From the IMG/VR virus record IMGVR_UViG_3300042988_000112, positions 1 through 41,610 of that record: 41,610 bases of DNA; one strand, given 5' to 3'. The position numbers and the translations under genes are program-made. The notes beneath the pieces are model-generated. The model saw only the letters and a program-made list of their open reading frames with translations. It searched no databases and was not told the origin of the DNA. The stretch comes from a virus. Positions 7,792 to 16,792 of this stretch are shown here, one piece after another; within the stretch, counting starts at the first letter, position 1; every line of letters begins with the position of its first letter.

Positions 7792-8105
7792 TAGCGGAAT
7801 AAGATGAATGCCATAATAACAGCTTGTGCAATAAAGCCAAAGCCGTTGGTGATAATGTTTAGGCTATTCTTGAGAATGATAGCACGGATAAACATCAACA
7901 GTAGGCCGCCCCAGATAAACATAATGATGTCTAGGCTCGGAGTGTGGTCACTAAGCCCAGTCATCATGGCCAACATTGTTGGCACAGTGGCACAGTGTAT
8001 CACAATGATGCTGAGCCATTCCAGGGTTTCTGCAGAGATCTTTAACAGGTGTTCTTCAAAGAATTTCTGCACAGCATTTTTAACTGAATCCAAATTGAAA
8101 GTCAT
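7791..8105 (-). CDS. Polytopic membrane protein, holin candidate by position
   Basis: 104 residues from ATG 8105, with AAGGAAT upstream. An N-terminal amphipathic helix (about 1-25) is followed by three hydrophobic segments at about 30-48, 55-73 and 82-104. The motifs ETLEWLSIIVIHCATVPTML and SLDIIMFIWGGLLLMF look like a family I have seen in cyanophages with no known function. It begins one base after the stop of the SleB-like hydrolase and overlaps the metallopeptidase start. The size, spans and neighbour make a holin role plausible, but nothing in the sequence proves it. Confidence 0.7.
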   Translation of the reverse strand: MTFNLDSVKNAVQKFFEEHLLKISAETLEWLSIIVIHCATVPTMLAMMTGLSDHTPSLDIIMFIWGGLLLMFIRAIILKNSLNIITNGFGFIAQAVIMAFILFR

Positions 8106-8106
8106 G

Positions 8107-8682
8107 TTATTCCTTGTAGAAAATGTGGTGACCAATTTGTGTAATTTTTGGCTTACCCCATTTTGGGTTGACGTAGTCTGCATGATAGTACATTGCCTCT
8201 TTCATACTCGGCAGACGAAAGTTTTCTAGTAGAACCTTCTTAGCGACTTCTTCGCTTTCTTTATAGAGTGCAGGGTAAACTGCCTTCTTAGCAACGCTTG
8301 GCATACACGCCCAGCTAAACTGGCAAATGACTTTTTCATATATCACGTTTCGTTGATAAACAACTCCGCATACGCCTTTGCCAAACTTACCACTATCCAC
8401 ACGGTTCATTGTTACTTGGGCGACAGCAACTTTACCTTCAAAAGGTTCAGTGGCTGCTTCATTGTAAATGTTTTTTGTTAAGCAATCAAGTTGCTTGGTG
8501 CGATCTTCCGCACTGATAAAACCTTGGCGGTAGACGTCACTGCCTTCCTCAAGGGTTGCTAGTTTTGTTTGCGTCACTGACCATAACAGTGACATCACTA
8601 ACATGAATGCTAGAAATTGGATAACATTTCTAGAAAGAGTAAACCAAAAAATTGGATTACCGTTTGACTTTTTTGTTGTCAT
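8107..8682 (-). CDS. Cell-wall hydrolase, SleB type, with N-terminal membrane anchor
   Basis: 191 residues. A hydrophobic segment at about 17-36 follows a positively charged start, so it is a signal anchor or SAR-type sequence. The catalytic domain has the SleB/Hydrolase_2 pattern: CLTKNIYNEAATEPFEGKVA (catalytic Glu near 75), AVAQVTMNRVDSG, CQFSW and the closing KITQIGHHIFY. This family cuts peptidoglycan. AAGGAG precedes ATG 8682 and a promoter TGCTATAAT lies about 85 bases up. Together with the membrane protein and the metalloprotein it forms a lysis-type unit. Role in host lysis is inferred from the domain and the anchor. Confidence 0.85.
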   Translation of the reverse strand: MTTKKSNGNPIFWFTLSRNVIQFLAFMLVMSLLWSVTQTKLATLEEGSDVYRQGFISAEDRTKQLDCLTKNIYNEAATEPFEGKVAVAQVTMNRVDSGKFGKGVCGVVYQRNVIYEKVICQFSWACMPSVAKKAVYPALYKESEEVAKKVLLENFRLPSMKEAMYYHADYVNPKWGKPKITQIGHHIFYKE

Positions 8683-8716
8683 ACTTTCTCCTTTGTTTCT
8701 TTCTGTAGTTTATATA

Positions 8717-8732
8717 ACCTATAAAAATAGGT
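8717..8732 (-). repeat. Perfect hairpin in the leader of the SleB gene
   Basis: ACCTAT-AAAA-ATAGGT with six-base arms (8717-8722, 8727-8732), lying between the promoter at 8775 and the Shine-Dalgarno of the hydrolase. Could stabilise or control the leader. Confidence 0.45.
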
Positions 8733-8766
8733 AGATAACGACTACTATAACTGGTTAAGTACGCCT

Positions 8767-8775
8767 ATTATAGCA
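8767..8775 (-). promoter_or_regulatory. Extended -10 promoter of the lysis operon
   Basis: Minus-strand TGCTATAAT at 8775-8767 in the 129-base gap between the 526-residue protein and SleB. The sequence AAGTGC and GTACTT flank it as an imperfect inverted repeat. No clear -35. The rest of this gap holds only the hairpin and the AAGGAG site. Confidence 0.55.
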
Positions 8776-8811
8776 CTTTTTTCAGTTATTTGCAAGTTAT
8801 GTGGGCCGTTT

Positions 8812-10392
8812 TTAGCTCTTTTGCAACTTGGCCAGGGCGTCTGCTGCGTTACTTTGGGTGGTACTTGCAATGCCAACGAGGGCATTTTTGGCGGCGTTTA
8901 TGCCTTCAGACAAGCTGGCAATAATGGCTTCACCGTACTGATCATCAGTGGCCATATTGGTTAGGATGTAGTTGTATCCTGCTTGTGTTTTGTCGATTCC
9001 ATACATAGGCAACTTATTTGCAAAGGCTAAAAGTTGTGCAGTATTTGGAGTCGCTGCCGCAGAAACTACTAGACCAGCTTTGGATTGGTTAGTGGCTTCT
9101 GTGATTAGTTGATTGCTACTTGCGGTTACAGCCGCAGAGCAGTCGCTTACAATCTTTGCCAAGTTAGCATCTGTGGCTCCAGTGATAGCAGCTTGTGCCG
9201 CAGTGAAATTAGACAACTTGGTTGAGTTAGTTGGGTCTGCAATAAGAGCCGTGGCTGCTGCCTGTAATGCTTGCCCTTGGCTTGATGCAAGGATGGCAGT
9301 ATGTCCATTTACTAAAGTAGTAAAGGCATCAGTGTGCTTGTATCCTGCTGCGGTGCCAATGATATCACTAATGGTTGGATTGCCGAATGGTCCGCCGCCT
9401 GATCCCATCTTGCTTGCAAAGCTAGACATCACACCAGCCGGTAGTGGATTTGGTAATGCGTCCAAATGTTTAAGAGATGGAATCTTTGTTGCTGCTAGAT
9501 TCTTTGCAATGTCTGCCGCTGATTTAAAACTCCCGCCCATGTTAGTTAGGGCGTTACCTAATCCCGATAACGCACCACCTGGGATAGCAGCCAACTCAGT
9601 TGGACTCAACACTTTCTTTGCATCAAGCAAATCTGCTGCGGTCTTAACCATGTGGTTGATTGGCAAAGAGATTTTAGTTTGTGCAATGATCTTTTCTAAA
9701 TCTGATCCAGTAATCTTTGCAAGTGCCTGCTTAACTACTTCGGGATTGGCAGACTCAAGGCTCTTTGGATCCAGTCCTGCTGCTTCCAATGCGTCACTCA
9801 ACCCGCCTACGTTTCCTAAACCTTGCTTAGATAAATTGGCAATGAAACCAGCTGGCTCAAACATCTTTTGTAGATTGCTTGGATCAAATGCAGAACCAAA
9901 CTTAGTCAACGATGAAGACAACGAGTTAAGATCGGCCTTGGCTCCTTCTGCTGCTGCAAAGACTTTGCCTGCACCACCAGATACCATTTCGCTGAAGTTA
10001 GTGACCCCTAGTCCAAAGCTCTCAAAGGTTTTAGTACCCATGTCACTCATTGCACCTAACCAAGTAAAGCTGGTTTGTGCAAAGCTGTCTGCTGCTGCAA
10101 AATTAGCAATAAACTTTTTAGCGTCAGGGGCAATAGCTGCCGCTGCCGACGACACTGCCACAGTAATACTGGTCTCTGATGTAGATGTAATCTTACCGTT
10201 TAAGTAGCTGGGCACATCAGGTACTGCAACGTTGGCACCGTTTAGGGCAGTACGAACATCAGTGTATAACTGAACCAATGGTGATGAGTTAAATGAGCTT
10301 AAAGCTGCTGTTAAATTGGCACTTACACCGAGTCCACTACCACTAGTGATACCATCAGCAGCAATGAGCATTGTTGGACTAATTCCAGACAT
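8812..10392 (-). CDS. Large Ala/Ser-rich virion-type protein
   Basis: 526 residues starting MSGISPTMLIAADGITSGSG, rich in Ala, Ser, Gly and Thr, with long amphipathic helices and no catalytic motif or signal peptide. It follows the PAAR gene and the 105-residue gene in one operon, so a baseplate or tail-tip role is likely. The start resembles proteins of T4-like marine phages annotated only as structural. AGGAT is near ATG 10392 and a TATAAT box sits 11 bases upstream, within the end of the PAAR operon. No T4 protein can be assigned with confidence. Confidence 0.65.
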   Translation of the reverse strand: MSGISPTMLIAADGITSGSGLGVSANLTAALSSFNSSPLVQLYTDVRTALNGANVAVPDVPSYLNGKITSTSETSITVAVSSAAAAIAPDAKKFIANFAAADSFAQTSFTWLGAMSDMGTKTFESFGLGVTNFSEMVSGGAGKVFAAAEGAKADLNSLSSSLTKFGSAFDPSNLQKMFEPAGFIANLSKQGLGNVGGLSDALEAAGLDPKSLESANPEVVKQALAKITGSDLEKIIAQTKISLPINHMVKTAADLLDAKKVLSPTELAAIPGGALSGLGNALTNMGGSFKSAADIAKNLAATKIPSLKHLDALPNPLPAGVMSSFASKMGSGGGPFGNPTISDIIGTAAGYKHTDAFTTLVNGHTAILASSQGQALQAAATALIADPTNSTKLSNFTAAQAAITGATDANLAKIVSDCSAAVTASSNQLITEATNQSKAGLVVSAAATPNTAQLLAFANKLPMYGIDKTQAGYNYILTNMATDDQYGEAIIASLSEGINAAKNALVGIASTTQSNAADALAKLQKS

Positions 10393-10403
10393 ATTTTTAT
10401 CCT

Positions 10404-10409
10404 ATTATA
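10404..10409 (-). promoter_or_regulatory. TATAAT box before the 526-residue gene
   Basis: Minus-strand TACTATAAT; TATAAT at 10409-10404, 11 bases before ATG 10392. The leader would be about four bases, containing only part of the AGGA site. Confidence 0.4.
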
Positions 10410-10413
10410 GTAC

Positions 10414-10701
10414 TTATGGCGCAATATCGACGTCATCGCTGCCACTTTTAATGGCATGGCCGCAACTTAAGTCGCTGCCCGCAAACGCTAATCCTTGGCC
10501 GTTAACAATAACAGAACTGCTGCCAACTGTGATTGTTGCAGCTTCATGGGGTGGGTGTGGCGGGCCATATGGTGCATGTGGACTATCGACGCTGCCCACA
10601 ATAGCAGCGCCTTGGCCGTTAATAATCACATCTGTGCTTACACCACTAGTGATTGTTCCGTCACTAGTGTCTGGGTCTCCAAGGCGTGCTGCTCCTGCCA
10701 T
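10414..10701 (-). CDS. PAAR-repeat spike-tip protein
   Basis: 95 residues from ATG 10701, MAGAARLGDPDTSDGTITSG and on. The pattern AARLGDP, then repeated segments ending in VIINGQGAAIVGS and VIVNGQGLAFAGS, is that of PAAR proteins, which cap the membrane-piercing needle of contractile tails (T4 gp5.4 and the type VI VgrG tip). His and Cys residues near the end (HAPYGPPHPPH, CGH) could bind the tip metal. The longer frame from 10788 would overlap the upstream gene by 88 bases and is rejected; the chosen ATG overlaps its stop by one base (TAATG). Confidence 0.85.
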   Translation of the reverse strand: MAGAARLGDPDTSDGTITSGVSTDVIINGQGAAIVGSVDSPHAPYGPPHPPHEAATITVGSSSVIVNGQGLAFAGSDLSCGHAIKSGSDDVDIAP

Positions 10702-11018
10702 TAGGTTACAATGCTGCCTGCTGTCACTGGTTGGATACCAGTGGTAATTTGGAAATAGTGATTGGCCATTTCCTTGATAGTTTCGCAAGAGAACATAACG
10801 TGATTTTTGCTAATCACAATAGGCTTACGAACATCACTAGTAAACAAGCTCTGTGTTAGACCAATACCTTGGTGGCTTGGTACAACAGTGCATGGGCGAT
10901 CAACGGTAAAGCTCATACCGCCATCTTCGATGATCTTAGCAACAATCTCGTCGCCATTAACCATCTTGAAAGTGACGACGTCATCTTTTTCATACTTTGT
11001 TGAATTTGAAACTAACAT
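10701..11018 (-). CDS. Conserved small beta-barrel-like protein
   Basis: 105 residues. The region DDVVTFKMVNGDEIVAKIIE followed by MSFTVDRPCTVVPS has the strand pattern of an SH3/LSM-like small barrel that I associate with T4-like marine phage proteins of unknown role. No membrane segment. It is joined by TAATG overlaps to glutaredoxin above and PAAR below, linking the nucleotide-metabolism genes to the tail genes. Function unknown. Confidence 0.65.
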   Translation of the reverse strand: MLVSNSTKYEKDDVVTFKMVNGDEIVAKIIEDGGMSFTVDRPCTVVPSHQGIGLTQSLFTSDVRKPIVISKNHVMFSCETIKEMANHYFQITTGIQPVTAGSIVT

Positions 11019-11260
11019 TATAGAGCTGCCTTTAACTGATCTTCGTTTAACTTACGCAATCCTTGAAAGCCACCTTCTACAAACACTTTGCCGTCTTTGT
11101 AAATTTGTGGGACTGTGCGATGTCCTTCGGCCAAAATAAATTCTCTAGCCTCAGCACTTTCGTCAATCTTTACTTCCTCGAACGGAATGCTGTTTACTTT
11201 TAGTAGATGTTTTGCTTGGTCGCAAAACGGGCAATGATTTTTTGAATAAACTGTTAACAT
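11018..11260 (-). CDS. nrdC: Glutaredoxin
   Basis: 80 residues with the active-site CPFC at 10-13 (YSKNHCPFCDQAKHLL), the TVPQIYKDG cis-proline region and the GGF glutathione-binding segment (VEGGFQGL). It is the usual size of a monomeric glutaredoxin. It can supply electrons to ribonucleotide reductase, whose two genes lie immediately upstream, so this is the reductant of the phage dNTP pathway. AAGGAG lies before ATG 11260. A TATAAT box at 11280-11275 is a possible extra promoter. The symbol follows T4 nrdC by function, not by close similarity. Confidence 0.9.
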   Translation of the reverse strand: MLTVYSKNHCPFCDQAKHLLKVNSIPFEEVKIDESAEAREFILAEGHRTVPQIYKDGKVFVEGGFQGLRKLNEDQLKAAL

Positions 11261-11274
11261 ATATCTCCTTGTGT

Positions 11275-11280
11275 ATTATA
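11275..11280 (-). promoter_or_regulatory. Possible internal promoter before glutaredoxin
   Basis: Minus-strand TATATAATAC with TATAAT at 11280-11275, just after the nrdB stop, 14 bases before ATG 11260 with AAGGAG between. Weak evidence. Confidence 0.35.
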
Positions 11281-11284
11281 TATC

Positions 11285-12412
11285 TTAGAGACTAAAGCCT
11301 TTAAAAGTATTGCTGTCAACGTCTTGCTTGGTACCACCAACAATGTAAGAACTGATTTCAGTCTCTTGTGGAGCAACCTGCACTTCGCTACCTGCAATCC
11401 ATTTCTGTGTCCAAGGCAATGGGTTAGAACCTGGCTTAGTGCCACAATCTAAACCAACAGTATTCATACGCTTGCATGTTAGCCAATCAATGTATTGGCA
11501 CAGCAATTGTGTGTTTAGACCAATCATCGATCCATCCTTAAACAAGTACTCAGCCCATTGTTTCTCTTGTGCTGCTGCACTTAGGAACATGCGAGTACAT
11601 TCGTCTTTAGTTTCTTCTTTAATCTTAGCAAAGTCTGGATCATCTGTTGGCAACACTTTGATCAGTGTTTGCGTAGATGCAAGATGCAAGTTCTCATCAC
11701 GGCAGATTAGTTTAATAATCTTAGCGTTGCCTTCCATCTTCTTCAACTCTGCGAATGCCCATGAACAAGCAAAGCTAACATAGAAGCGAATGCCTTCAAG
11801 TGCGTTAACACTATTGATAGCAAGCCATAGCTTCTTCTTTAGTTCATATTCGTCAACAACAATTTCCTTGCCATTGATAACGTGTTTGCCTGCACCCAGC
11901 ATACGGTGCCAAGTACCCATTTCAATTACATCATCGTAGTACTTAGAAATGTCCTTAGCACAGTTTACAATTTCTTCAATGTCTAATAGCTCATCGAAGA
12001 TTCGACCAGGATCACTGTAAACGTTACGAATAATATGGGTGTAAGAACGACTGTGGATCGTTTCATTGAATGCCCAAGTTTGTATCCATGTCTCAAGTTC
12101 GGGTAAACTGCATAGAGGTAGAAAAGCTAAGTTAGGGCTACGACCTTGCACACTATCTAGCAAAATTTGTCGCTTAAGATTGCTTGTAAAAATGTGTTGC
12201 TCAAAATCTGTTAACTCCTTGAAGTCTTTTGCGTCACGCATGACATCAACTTCTTCTGGTCTCCAAAAGAAACCAAGCTGTCGGTCTGTGAGCTTGTCAA
12301 ATTGTCTGTACTTTAGTGTCTCGTAACGCTGGACCGCAGTGGGCCCAGTGTTATCTAAGAACGCCAATTTTTCAGTGTGTTTTTTCTTATCGTGTAAATT
12401 GAATACGCTCAT
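11285..12412 (-). CDS. nrdB: Ribonucleotide reductase class Ia, small (radical) subunit
   Basis: 375 residues. The di-iron and radical motifs are complete: WAFNETIHSRSYTHIIRNV carries the first ExxH and the radical Tyr, NALEGIRFYVSFACSW a ligand Glu, and LICRDENLHLASTQ the second ExxH. This matches E. coli NrdB type (Tyr in SRSYTHI). It partners NrdA upstream to reduce ribonucleotides to deoxyribonucleotides in the host cytoplasm. Length is normal. Between nrdA (ends 12448) and this gene is a 35-base gap; no strong Shine-Dalgarno is visible (GAAAGA). Confidence 0.95.
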   Translation of the reverse strand: MSVFNLHDKKKHTEKLAFLDNTGPTAVQRYETLKYRQFDKLTDRQLGFFWRPEEVDVMRDAKDFKELTDFEQHIFTSNLKRQILLDSVQGRSPNLAFLPLCSLPELETWIQTWAFNETIHSRSYTHIIRNVYSDPGRIFDELLDIEEIVNCAKDISKYYDDVIEMGTWHRMLGAGKHVINGKEIVVDEYELKKKLWLAINSVNALEGIRFYVSFACSWAFAELKKMEGNAKIIKLICRDENLHLASTQTLIKVLPTDDPDFAKIKEETKDECTRMFLSAAAQEKQWAEYLFKDGSMIGLNTQLLCQYIDWLTCKRMNTVGLDCGTKPGSNPLPWTQKWIAGSEVQVAPQETEISSYIVGGTKQDVDSNTFKGFSL

Positions 12413-12447
12413 ATTAATCTTTCTGTTGGTATTTTTAAATATCCATG

Positions 12448-14748
12448 TTAAATCACACAGCTATCGCAGTCCTCTTGACTTAGATCGCCTTCTGGGAGTT
12501 GAGTTGCAGCGCCTAGCTTGTCAACGTCAATCTCGCCTTGACCATCGTTTGTGTTAAAGTAGTAAAGTTGTTTAGTTCCGTATTTGTAGCACATGATCAG
12601 GTGCTGGAGCATCTCACTCATAGGGATCTTTTCATCTTCGTAGAACTTAGGATTGTACGAAGTGTTGACACTAATGCCTTGATCAATATATTTTTGCAAT
12701 ACTGCACAAAGTTTTAGATAGCCTTCTGGGCTACGTTGGTCCCATAACAATTCGTATTTGTTCTTAAGTTTCTTAAATTCAGGTACAACCTGTTTCAATA
12801 CCCCATGTTTGCTTTGCTTCACTGAAACATAACTACGAGGTGCTTCAATACCGTTGGTGGCATTGGAGATCTGTGCAGATGTTTCTGCTGGCATTAGTGC
12901 CATTAGTGTTGCATTGCGAATGCCTGTGGTTAGAATCTGTTCACGCAGAGCACGCCAAGGCATACGCTCTTTGTGTTCAACTAACTCGTCAACTTCTTTC
13001 TTACGTGTGTCGATTGGCAAGATACCATCAGCATACTTTAATTCTTGCCATTTCTCGCAAGGACCTTGTTCTCGGGCCAAGTCAGCAGATGCCTTGATCA
13101 AGTAGTATGACCATGCTTCTGCATACTCGTCAACTAATTCAAGAGCACGTGGATCACTGTAGGATACATCATGCTTGGCCAAGAAGTAAGCAAAGTTGAT
13201 AATGCCGTTACCAATTGGACGGAATTCTTTTGTTGCAAGTTCAGCAGCCTTAACTGGATAGTTCTGGTAGCTTAACAATGCATCTAGACCACGAACGCTT
13301 AGAGTACACATACGCTCGAAGTCTTGTGGCTTCTTAACGTTGCCCCAGTTCTGTGCAGATAAAGTACACAATGCAATACGACCCATTTCGTCATTGATGT
13401 CATTCAATGGCTTAGTGGGCAAGTCAATCTCTGTACACAAGTTGCTCATCTTAATTGGATGTAGATCCTCTTTGAATGGGCTATGTGTGTTAGCGTGGTC
13501 CACGTTCATCAAATAAATGCGACCAGTGTCTTTACGCTCGGTCATGAACTTACTGAAAAGTTCTGCTGCCTTAAATGTTTTCTTACGTAGCTTAGTGTTA
13601 CGTTCTGCCTTTTCGTACAGTTCTCTGAAACGATCCTGATTAGCAAAGAATGCTTCGTACATTTCAGGAACATCATGTGGAGAGAACAGTGTAATATCGC
13701 CGCCAGTAATTAGGCGTTCGTACATTAGCTTGTTGAACTGCACACCGTAGTCCATTTGGCGTACACGGTTATCTTCAGTGCCCTTGTTGTTTTTCAACAC
13801 CAGTAGGTCTTCAACTTCCAAGTGCCAAATTGGATAATAGATTGTGGCTGCACCGTTACGTACACCACCTTGGCTGCAACTACGTGTAGCAGCCTGGAAC
13901 AATTTCAAGAATGGGGTAACACCCGTGTGGTATGCGTCCCCGGAACGAATAGGCGAACCCAACGCCCTAATTCGTCCTGCTCCAATACCAATTCCGGCTT
14001 TTTGTGATACGTACTTAACGATACTTGATGCAGTAGCATTAATACTATCCAAACTGTCACCAGACTCGATAAGCACACACGAACTAAACTGTTTTTGTGG
14101 AGTTCGAACGCCAGCCATAACAGGAGTAGGCAAGGAAATGTCAAAGCTAGAAATAGCATCATAATAATCTTTCACCCATTGCATACGTGTTTCTTTAGGG
14201 TATGCCATAAACAGTGTAGCGGCAATCATCATGTATGCTGCCTGTGGAGTTTCGTACAACTCACTGGTTACTCTATTCTGTACTAAGTACTTGCCTCTCC
14301 ACTGCTCCATAGCAACGTAGGTAAAGGTCTCATCACGACGGTGGTGGATGTAGGTATCAAGTTGGTTAATCTCATCCTCTGTGTAATTTTCCAACAACTC
14401 AGGTGTGTAGTATCCAATATCAATGTTACGTTTAACTAGCTTTAACAAAGGCCATGGGGTATAGCCGCCGTAAACTTGTTTGTAGATATGATATGTAAGT
14501 AAACGCCCTGCTACATACTGGTAGTTTGGATTATCTTCACTAATTAAATCTGCTGCACTCTTGATTAGAGTTTCTTGGATGTCTGTGCTTTTGATACCAT
14601 TATAAAACTGCACATGACTGTTAATTTCTACTTCGCTAGCACTAACTCCTGTAATGCCCTCGGTTGCCCAGAATACAACCTTATGTAATTTTTCTAGATT
14701 TAGCGGCTCTTTACGTCCGTCTCGTTTTGTTACTTGTATTTGACTCAT
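12448..14748 (-). CDS. nrdA: Ribonucleotide reductase class Ia, large (catalytic) subunit
   Basis: 766 residues. The N-terminal ATP cone (about 1-95, QVTKRDGRKEPLNLEKLHKV) suggests allosteric control. The core includes FSSCVLIESGDSLDSI, with a cysteine of the redox pair, IGIGAGRIRALGSPIRSG, and the active-site NLCTEIDLPT (Asn, Cys, Glu). The C-terminus ends DCDSCVI, the Cys pair that takes electrons from glutaredoxin. ATG 14748 is preceded by AGAGGAA. The gene begins the nrdA-nrdB-glutaredoxin order and boosts dNTP supply for phage replication. Confidence 0.95.
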   Translation of the reverse strand: MSQIQVTKRDGRKEPLNLEKLHKVVFWATEGITGVSASEVEINSHVQFYNGIKSTDIQETLIKSAADLISEDNPNYQYVAGRLLTYHIYKQVYGGYTPWPLLKLVKRNIDIGYYTPELLENYTEDEINQLDTYIHHRRDETFTYVAMEQWRGKYLVQNRVTSELYETPQAAYMMIAATLFMAYPKETRMQWVKDYYDAISSFDISLPTPVMAGVRTPQKQFSSCVLIESGDSLDSINATASSIVKYVSQKAGIGIGAGRIRALGSPIRSGDAYHTGVTPFLKLFQAATRSCSQGGVRNGAATIYYPIWHLEVEDLLVLKNNKGTEDNRVRQMDYGVQFNKLMYERLITGGDITLFSPHDVPEMYEAFFANQDRFRELYEKAERNTKLRKKTFKAAELFSKFMTERKDTGRIYLMNVDHANTHSPFKEDLHPIKMSNLCTEIDLPTKPLNDINDEMGRIALCTLSAQNWGNVKKPQDFERMCTLSVRGLDALLSYQNYPVKAAELATKEFRPIGNGIINFAYFLAKHDVSYSDPRALELVDEYAEAWSYYLIKASADLAREQGPCEKWQELKYADGILPIDTRKKEVDELVEHKERMPWRALREQILTTGIRNATLMALMPAETSAQISNATNGIEAPRSYVSVKQSKHGVLKQVVPEFKKLKNKYELLWDQRSPEGYLKLCAVLQKYIDQGISVNTSYNPKFYEDEKIPMSEMLQHLIMCYKYGTKQLYYFNTNDGQGEIDVDKLGAATQLPEGDLSQEDCDSCVI

Positions 14749-14757
14749 TGATTCCTC

Positions 14758-15195
14758 TTAATAACTATTCAAATTTAGTTCGTCTGCGTATTTGACCTTT
14801 AACGTTAGATTATCGGCAAGTTGTTTATTTACGACTTCGCCTTCGATCAAATTAATAACATATTTCCCGTCGTCAATCCAGACTAAATTATAACTGTACC
14901 GAGTTTCTGGATCGACATACATACGTAGCTCTACACTAGGATTGTGTGCAGTGAACTTAATAGTATACAGCATGCCTAATGCTTTTGCAATATCGCAGTA
15001 GTAGTTTTCCTCGATTAATGTCCACGGGTTTGGCCATTCTTCAGGCTTTGCCGGATCAAGGTAATAAGGAGAGAAAGGACACCCGTGCCAAAAGTCTACT
15101 GTGGCTTTTACAGCTTGTTCTAAAGATAAGGTGTCCAGCGATTTTCGAAATTCACGCCACCGAGACAAACGCTCGGTAGCTGCTAGTTTAAACAT
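14758..15195 (-). CDS. Conserved phage protein of unknown function
   Basis: 145 residues starting MFKLAATERLSRWREFRKSL. It contains FWHGCPFSPYYLDP and PWTLIEENYYCDIAKALGML, strings I associate with hypothetical proteins of T4-like marine phages, and a beta-rich end with VWIDDGKYVINLIEGEVVNK. No catalytic motif is evident. It lies nine bases ahead of nrdA and just after the tail spike, so its own expression depends on upstream transcription. ATG 15195 has no clear Shine-Dalgarno. Confidence 0.7.
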   Translation of the reverse strand: MFKLAATERLSRWREFRKSLDTLSLEQAVKATVDFWHGCPFSPYYLDPAKPEEWPNPWTLIEENYYCDIAKALGMLYTIKFTAHNPSVELRMYVDPETRYSYNLVWIDDGKYVINLIEGEVVNKQLADNLTLKVKYADELNLNSY

Positions 15196-15201
15196 TTAAA
15201 A

Positions 15202-16770
15202 TTAATTAAAGTAATTGATGTTGTATTTCATTGTGGCATCATTGCCAGTGCTTGAAGTAGTGTAGGTTATAACGTTGTTGCCAGCATTAATGCCTACGCC
15301 AAGAATAACTCCAGATATACCCGACACCATAAAGTTATCGCTGAATCCTGGAGTGGTACCGTCGGTTGTGAAAATAAAAGTTCCGTGGCGAACCATAGTA
15401 CCTCGGGTAATAGTGTAATTTACAGAGCAACTTGATTGCAAAATAATTCCAGTTGAGGAAATTACACTTGTATTGTCCACTAATGTAACTGAAGAGCCGA
15501 TGCCAGTAACGTAGTTACCAGATACTAAACCAACGTTAGATTGAATGCTTACAAACTTGCTGTTGTTGTAGCTGATACGTTTTTGTACTGCATCGTCTGC
15601 GTCTGTGCGGGCAAAGGTATCGCATAAGCTATAGTTGCCATCTGACACAAAGGACAACACAGGAGCAACTGGGCTACCAACACCGGCAAAGTTATTGCCA
15701 ACGTCTACGTAGTTGTTGCCGCTGCTTAAAACGCCGCTTACGCCTGCATAGCAGTCAATAGCATTGTTTGCAACACTGTAGAACACACAGTTAATAACCT
15801 TGTAGTTCGAAGGCATTGTTGTAGGTGTGCTGTTTTGTCCTAGCTTGATACCTTTGTACAAACCAATAAATGAGCAGCCGTTTAGCTTAATGTCAGATCC
15901 TGCATCGTCGCTCAACACTGCATAGCGTGTGTTCTTGAATGTACATGACCAAAAGTTAACGTTTTCACTGGTACGTGCAAATGACTTAACCTTCACACCA
16001 GCATACGCTTGGCTACCAGCGGTAGTTGGGTTAGATAACCCGCCCAAGAACTCAACTGCAAAGAACGTAAAGTTCAATACGCTGTCAAGAATAATAACGT
16101 CTTTGTCGCTGGTGTTAGCCAATGTCATTTCTTCAATGGTTACATAACCAGGAAGTGTTGCACTGTTTTGGCCCATGCTAGCACCAGTTTGATATAAACT
16201 GTCGGTTACTTGCATCAAGCAAGTTTGCGAGCTGTCTGTTTGTTGGATAACTGTACTTTCAATACCGTCGCCGACTAAACGTGCATATGGTGGAATCAGC
16301 AATACTGCACCAGAAACTACATAAGTGCCTGCAGGAAAATACAAGGTTCTACGAACTCGTGTATCGCTTAAGTGTGGTGCATAGTAAATCTGCGTAATTG
16401 CTCTGTTAATGGCTGCGGTGTCGTCTGTTACACCGTTACCTGTTGCACCAAAGTCTTTAACGTTAACAAAGTCATCTAGCTTGTCTTGGAAACTACGCAC
16501 AGTTGGACTCAACATAGATGGGCCAGTTTGTGCTGTGTATCCACCTGCGTTGCCGCGGAATGTGTAATTTCTTAATACTGTGGTTAAGTCAGTATACTGT
16601 GTTAAAACCTCAGTGACGCCTTCGGTAGGAGCACCTTCTGTTAGGGTGCCGTTACCAATAAACAATCTACGTTGGTCAACGCTCCACCCAAACTCTGCAC
16701 TTGCTAAGGTTGGTAAATCTTGTTGTAAACCTCTACGGGCTTGAATTCTACTAATCTGTACGACAGCCAT
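15202..16770 (-). CDS. Tail spike with pectate-lyase-type beta helix
   Basis: 522 residues. The first 35 residues (QISRIQARRGLQQDLPTLAS) match the particle-binding start of phage fibres. At about 87-110 comes VNVKDFGATGNGVTDDTAAI, the entry signature of the pectate-lyase superfamily beta helix, followed by FPAGTYVVSGAVLL and repeated short strands. Such spikes bind or degrade host surface glycans; the catalytic residues cannot be read here. A late promoter CTAAATAC and AGAGGAT precede ATG 16770, so it is a late gene with a normal leader. It stands apart from the other tail genes, next to nrdA. Confidence 0.85.
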   Translation of the reverse strand: MAVVQISRIQARRGLQQDLPTLASAEFGWSVDQRRLFIGNGTLTEGAPTEGVTEVLTQYTDLTTVLRNYTFRGNAGGYTAQTGPSMLSPTVRSFQDKLDDFVNVKDFGATGNGVTDDTAAINRAITQIYYAPHLSDTRVRRTLYFPAGTYVVSGAVLLIPPYARLVGDGIESTVIQQTDSSQTCLMQVTDSLYQTGASMGQNSATLPGYVTIEEMTLANTSDKDVIILDSVLNFTFFAVEFLGGLSNPTTAGSQAYAGVKVKSFARTSENVNFWSCTFKNTRYAVLSDDAGSDIKLNGCSFIGLYKGIKLGQNSTPTTMPSNYKVINCVFYSVANNAIDCYAGVSGVLSSGNNYVDVGNNFAGVGSPVAPVLSFVSDGNYSLCDTFARTDADDAVQKRISYNNSKFVSIQSNVGLVSGNYVTGIGSSVTLVDNTSVISSTGIILQSSCSVNYTITRGTMVRHGTFIFTTDGTTPGFSDNFMVSGISGVILGVGINAGNNVITYTTSSTGNDATMKYNINYFN

Positions 16771-16792
16771 GTGTCAATCCTCTAACTATCTT

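Noticed and set aside
9113-10207. 364-residue plus-strand open frame
   Set aside because: It runs opposite to the 526-residue gene and has Ala/Pro/Leu-rich shadow composition; no promoter or Shine-Dalgarno and all neighbours are on the minus strand.
10702-10788. Extended N-terminus of the PAAR protein
   Set aside because: It would overlap the upstream gene by 88 bases, and the PAAR motif starts right at ATG 10701, which has a TAATG overlap.
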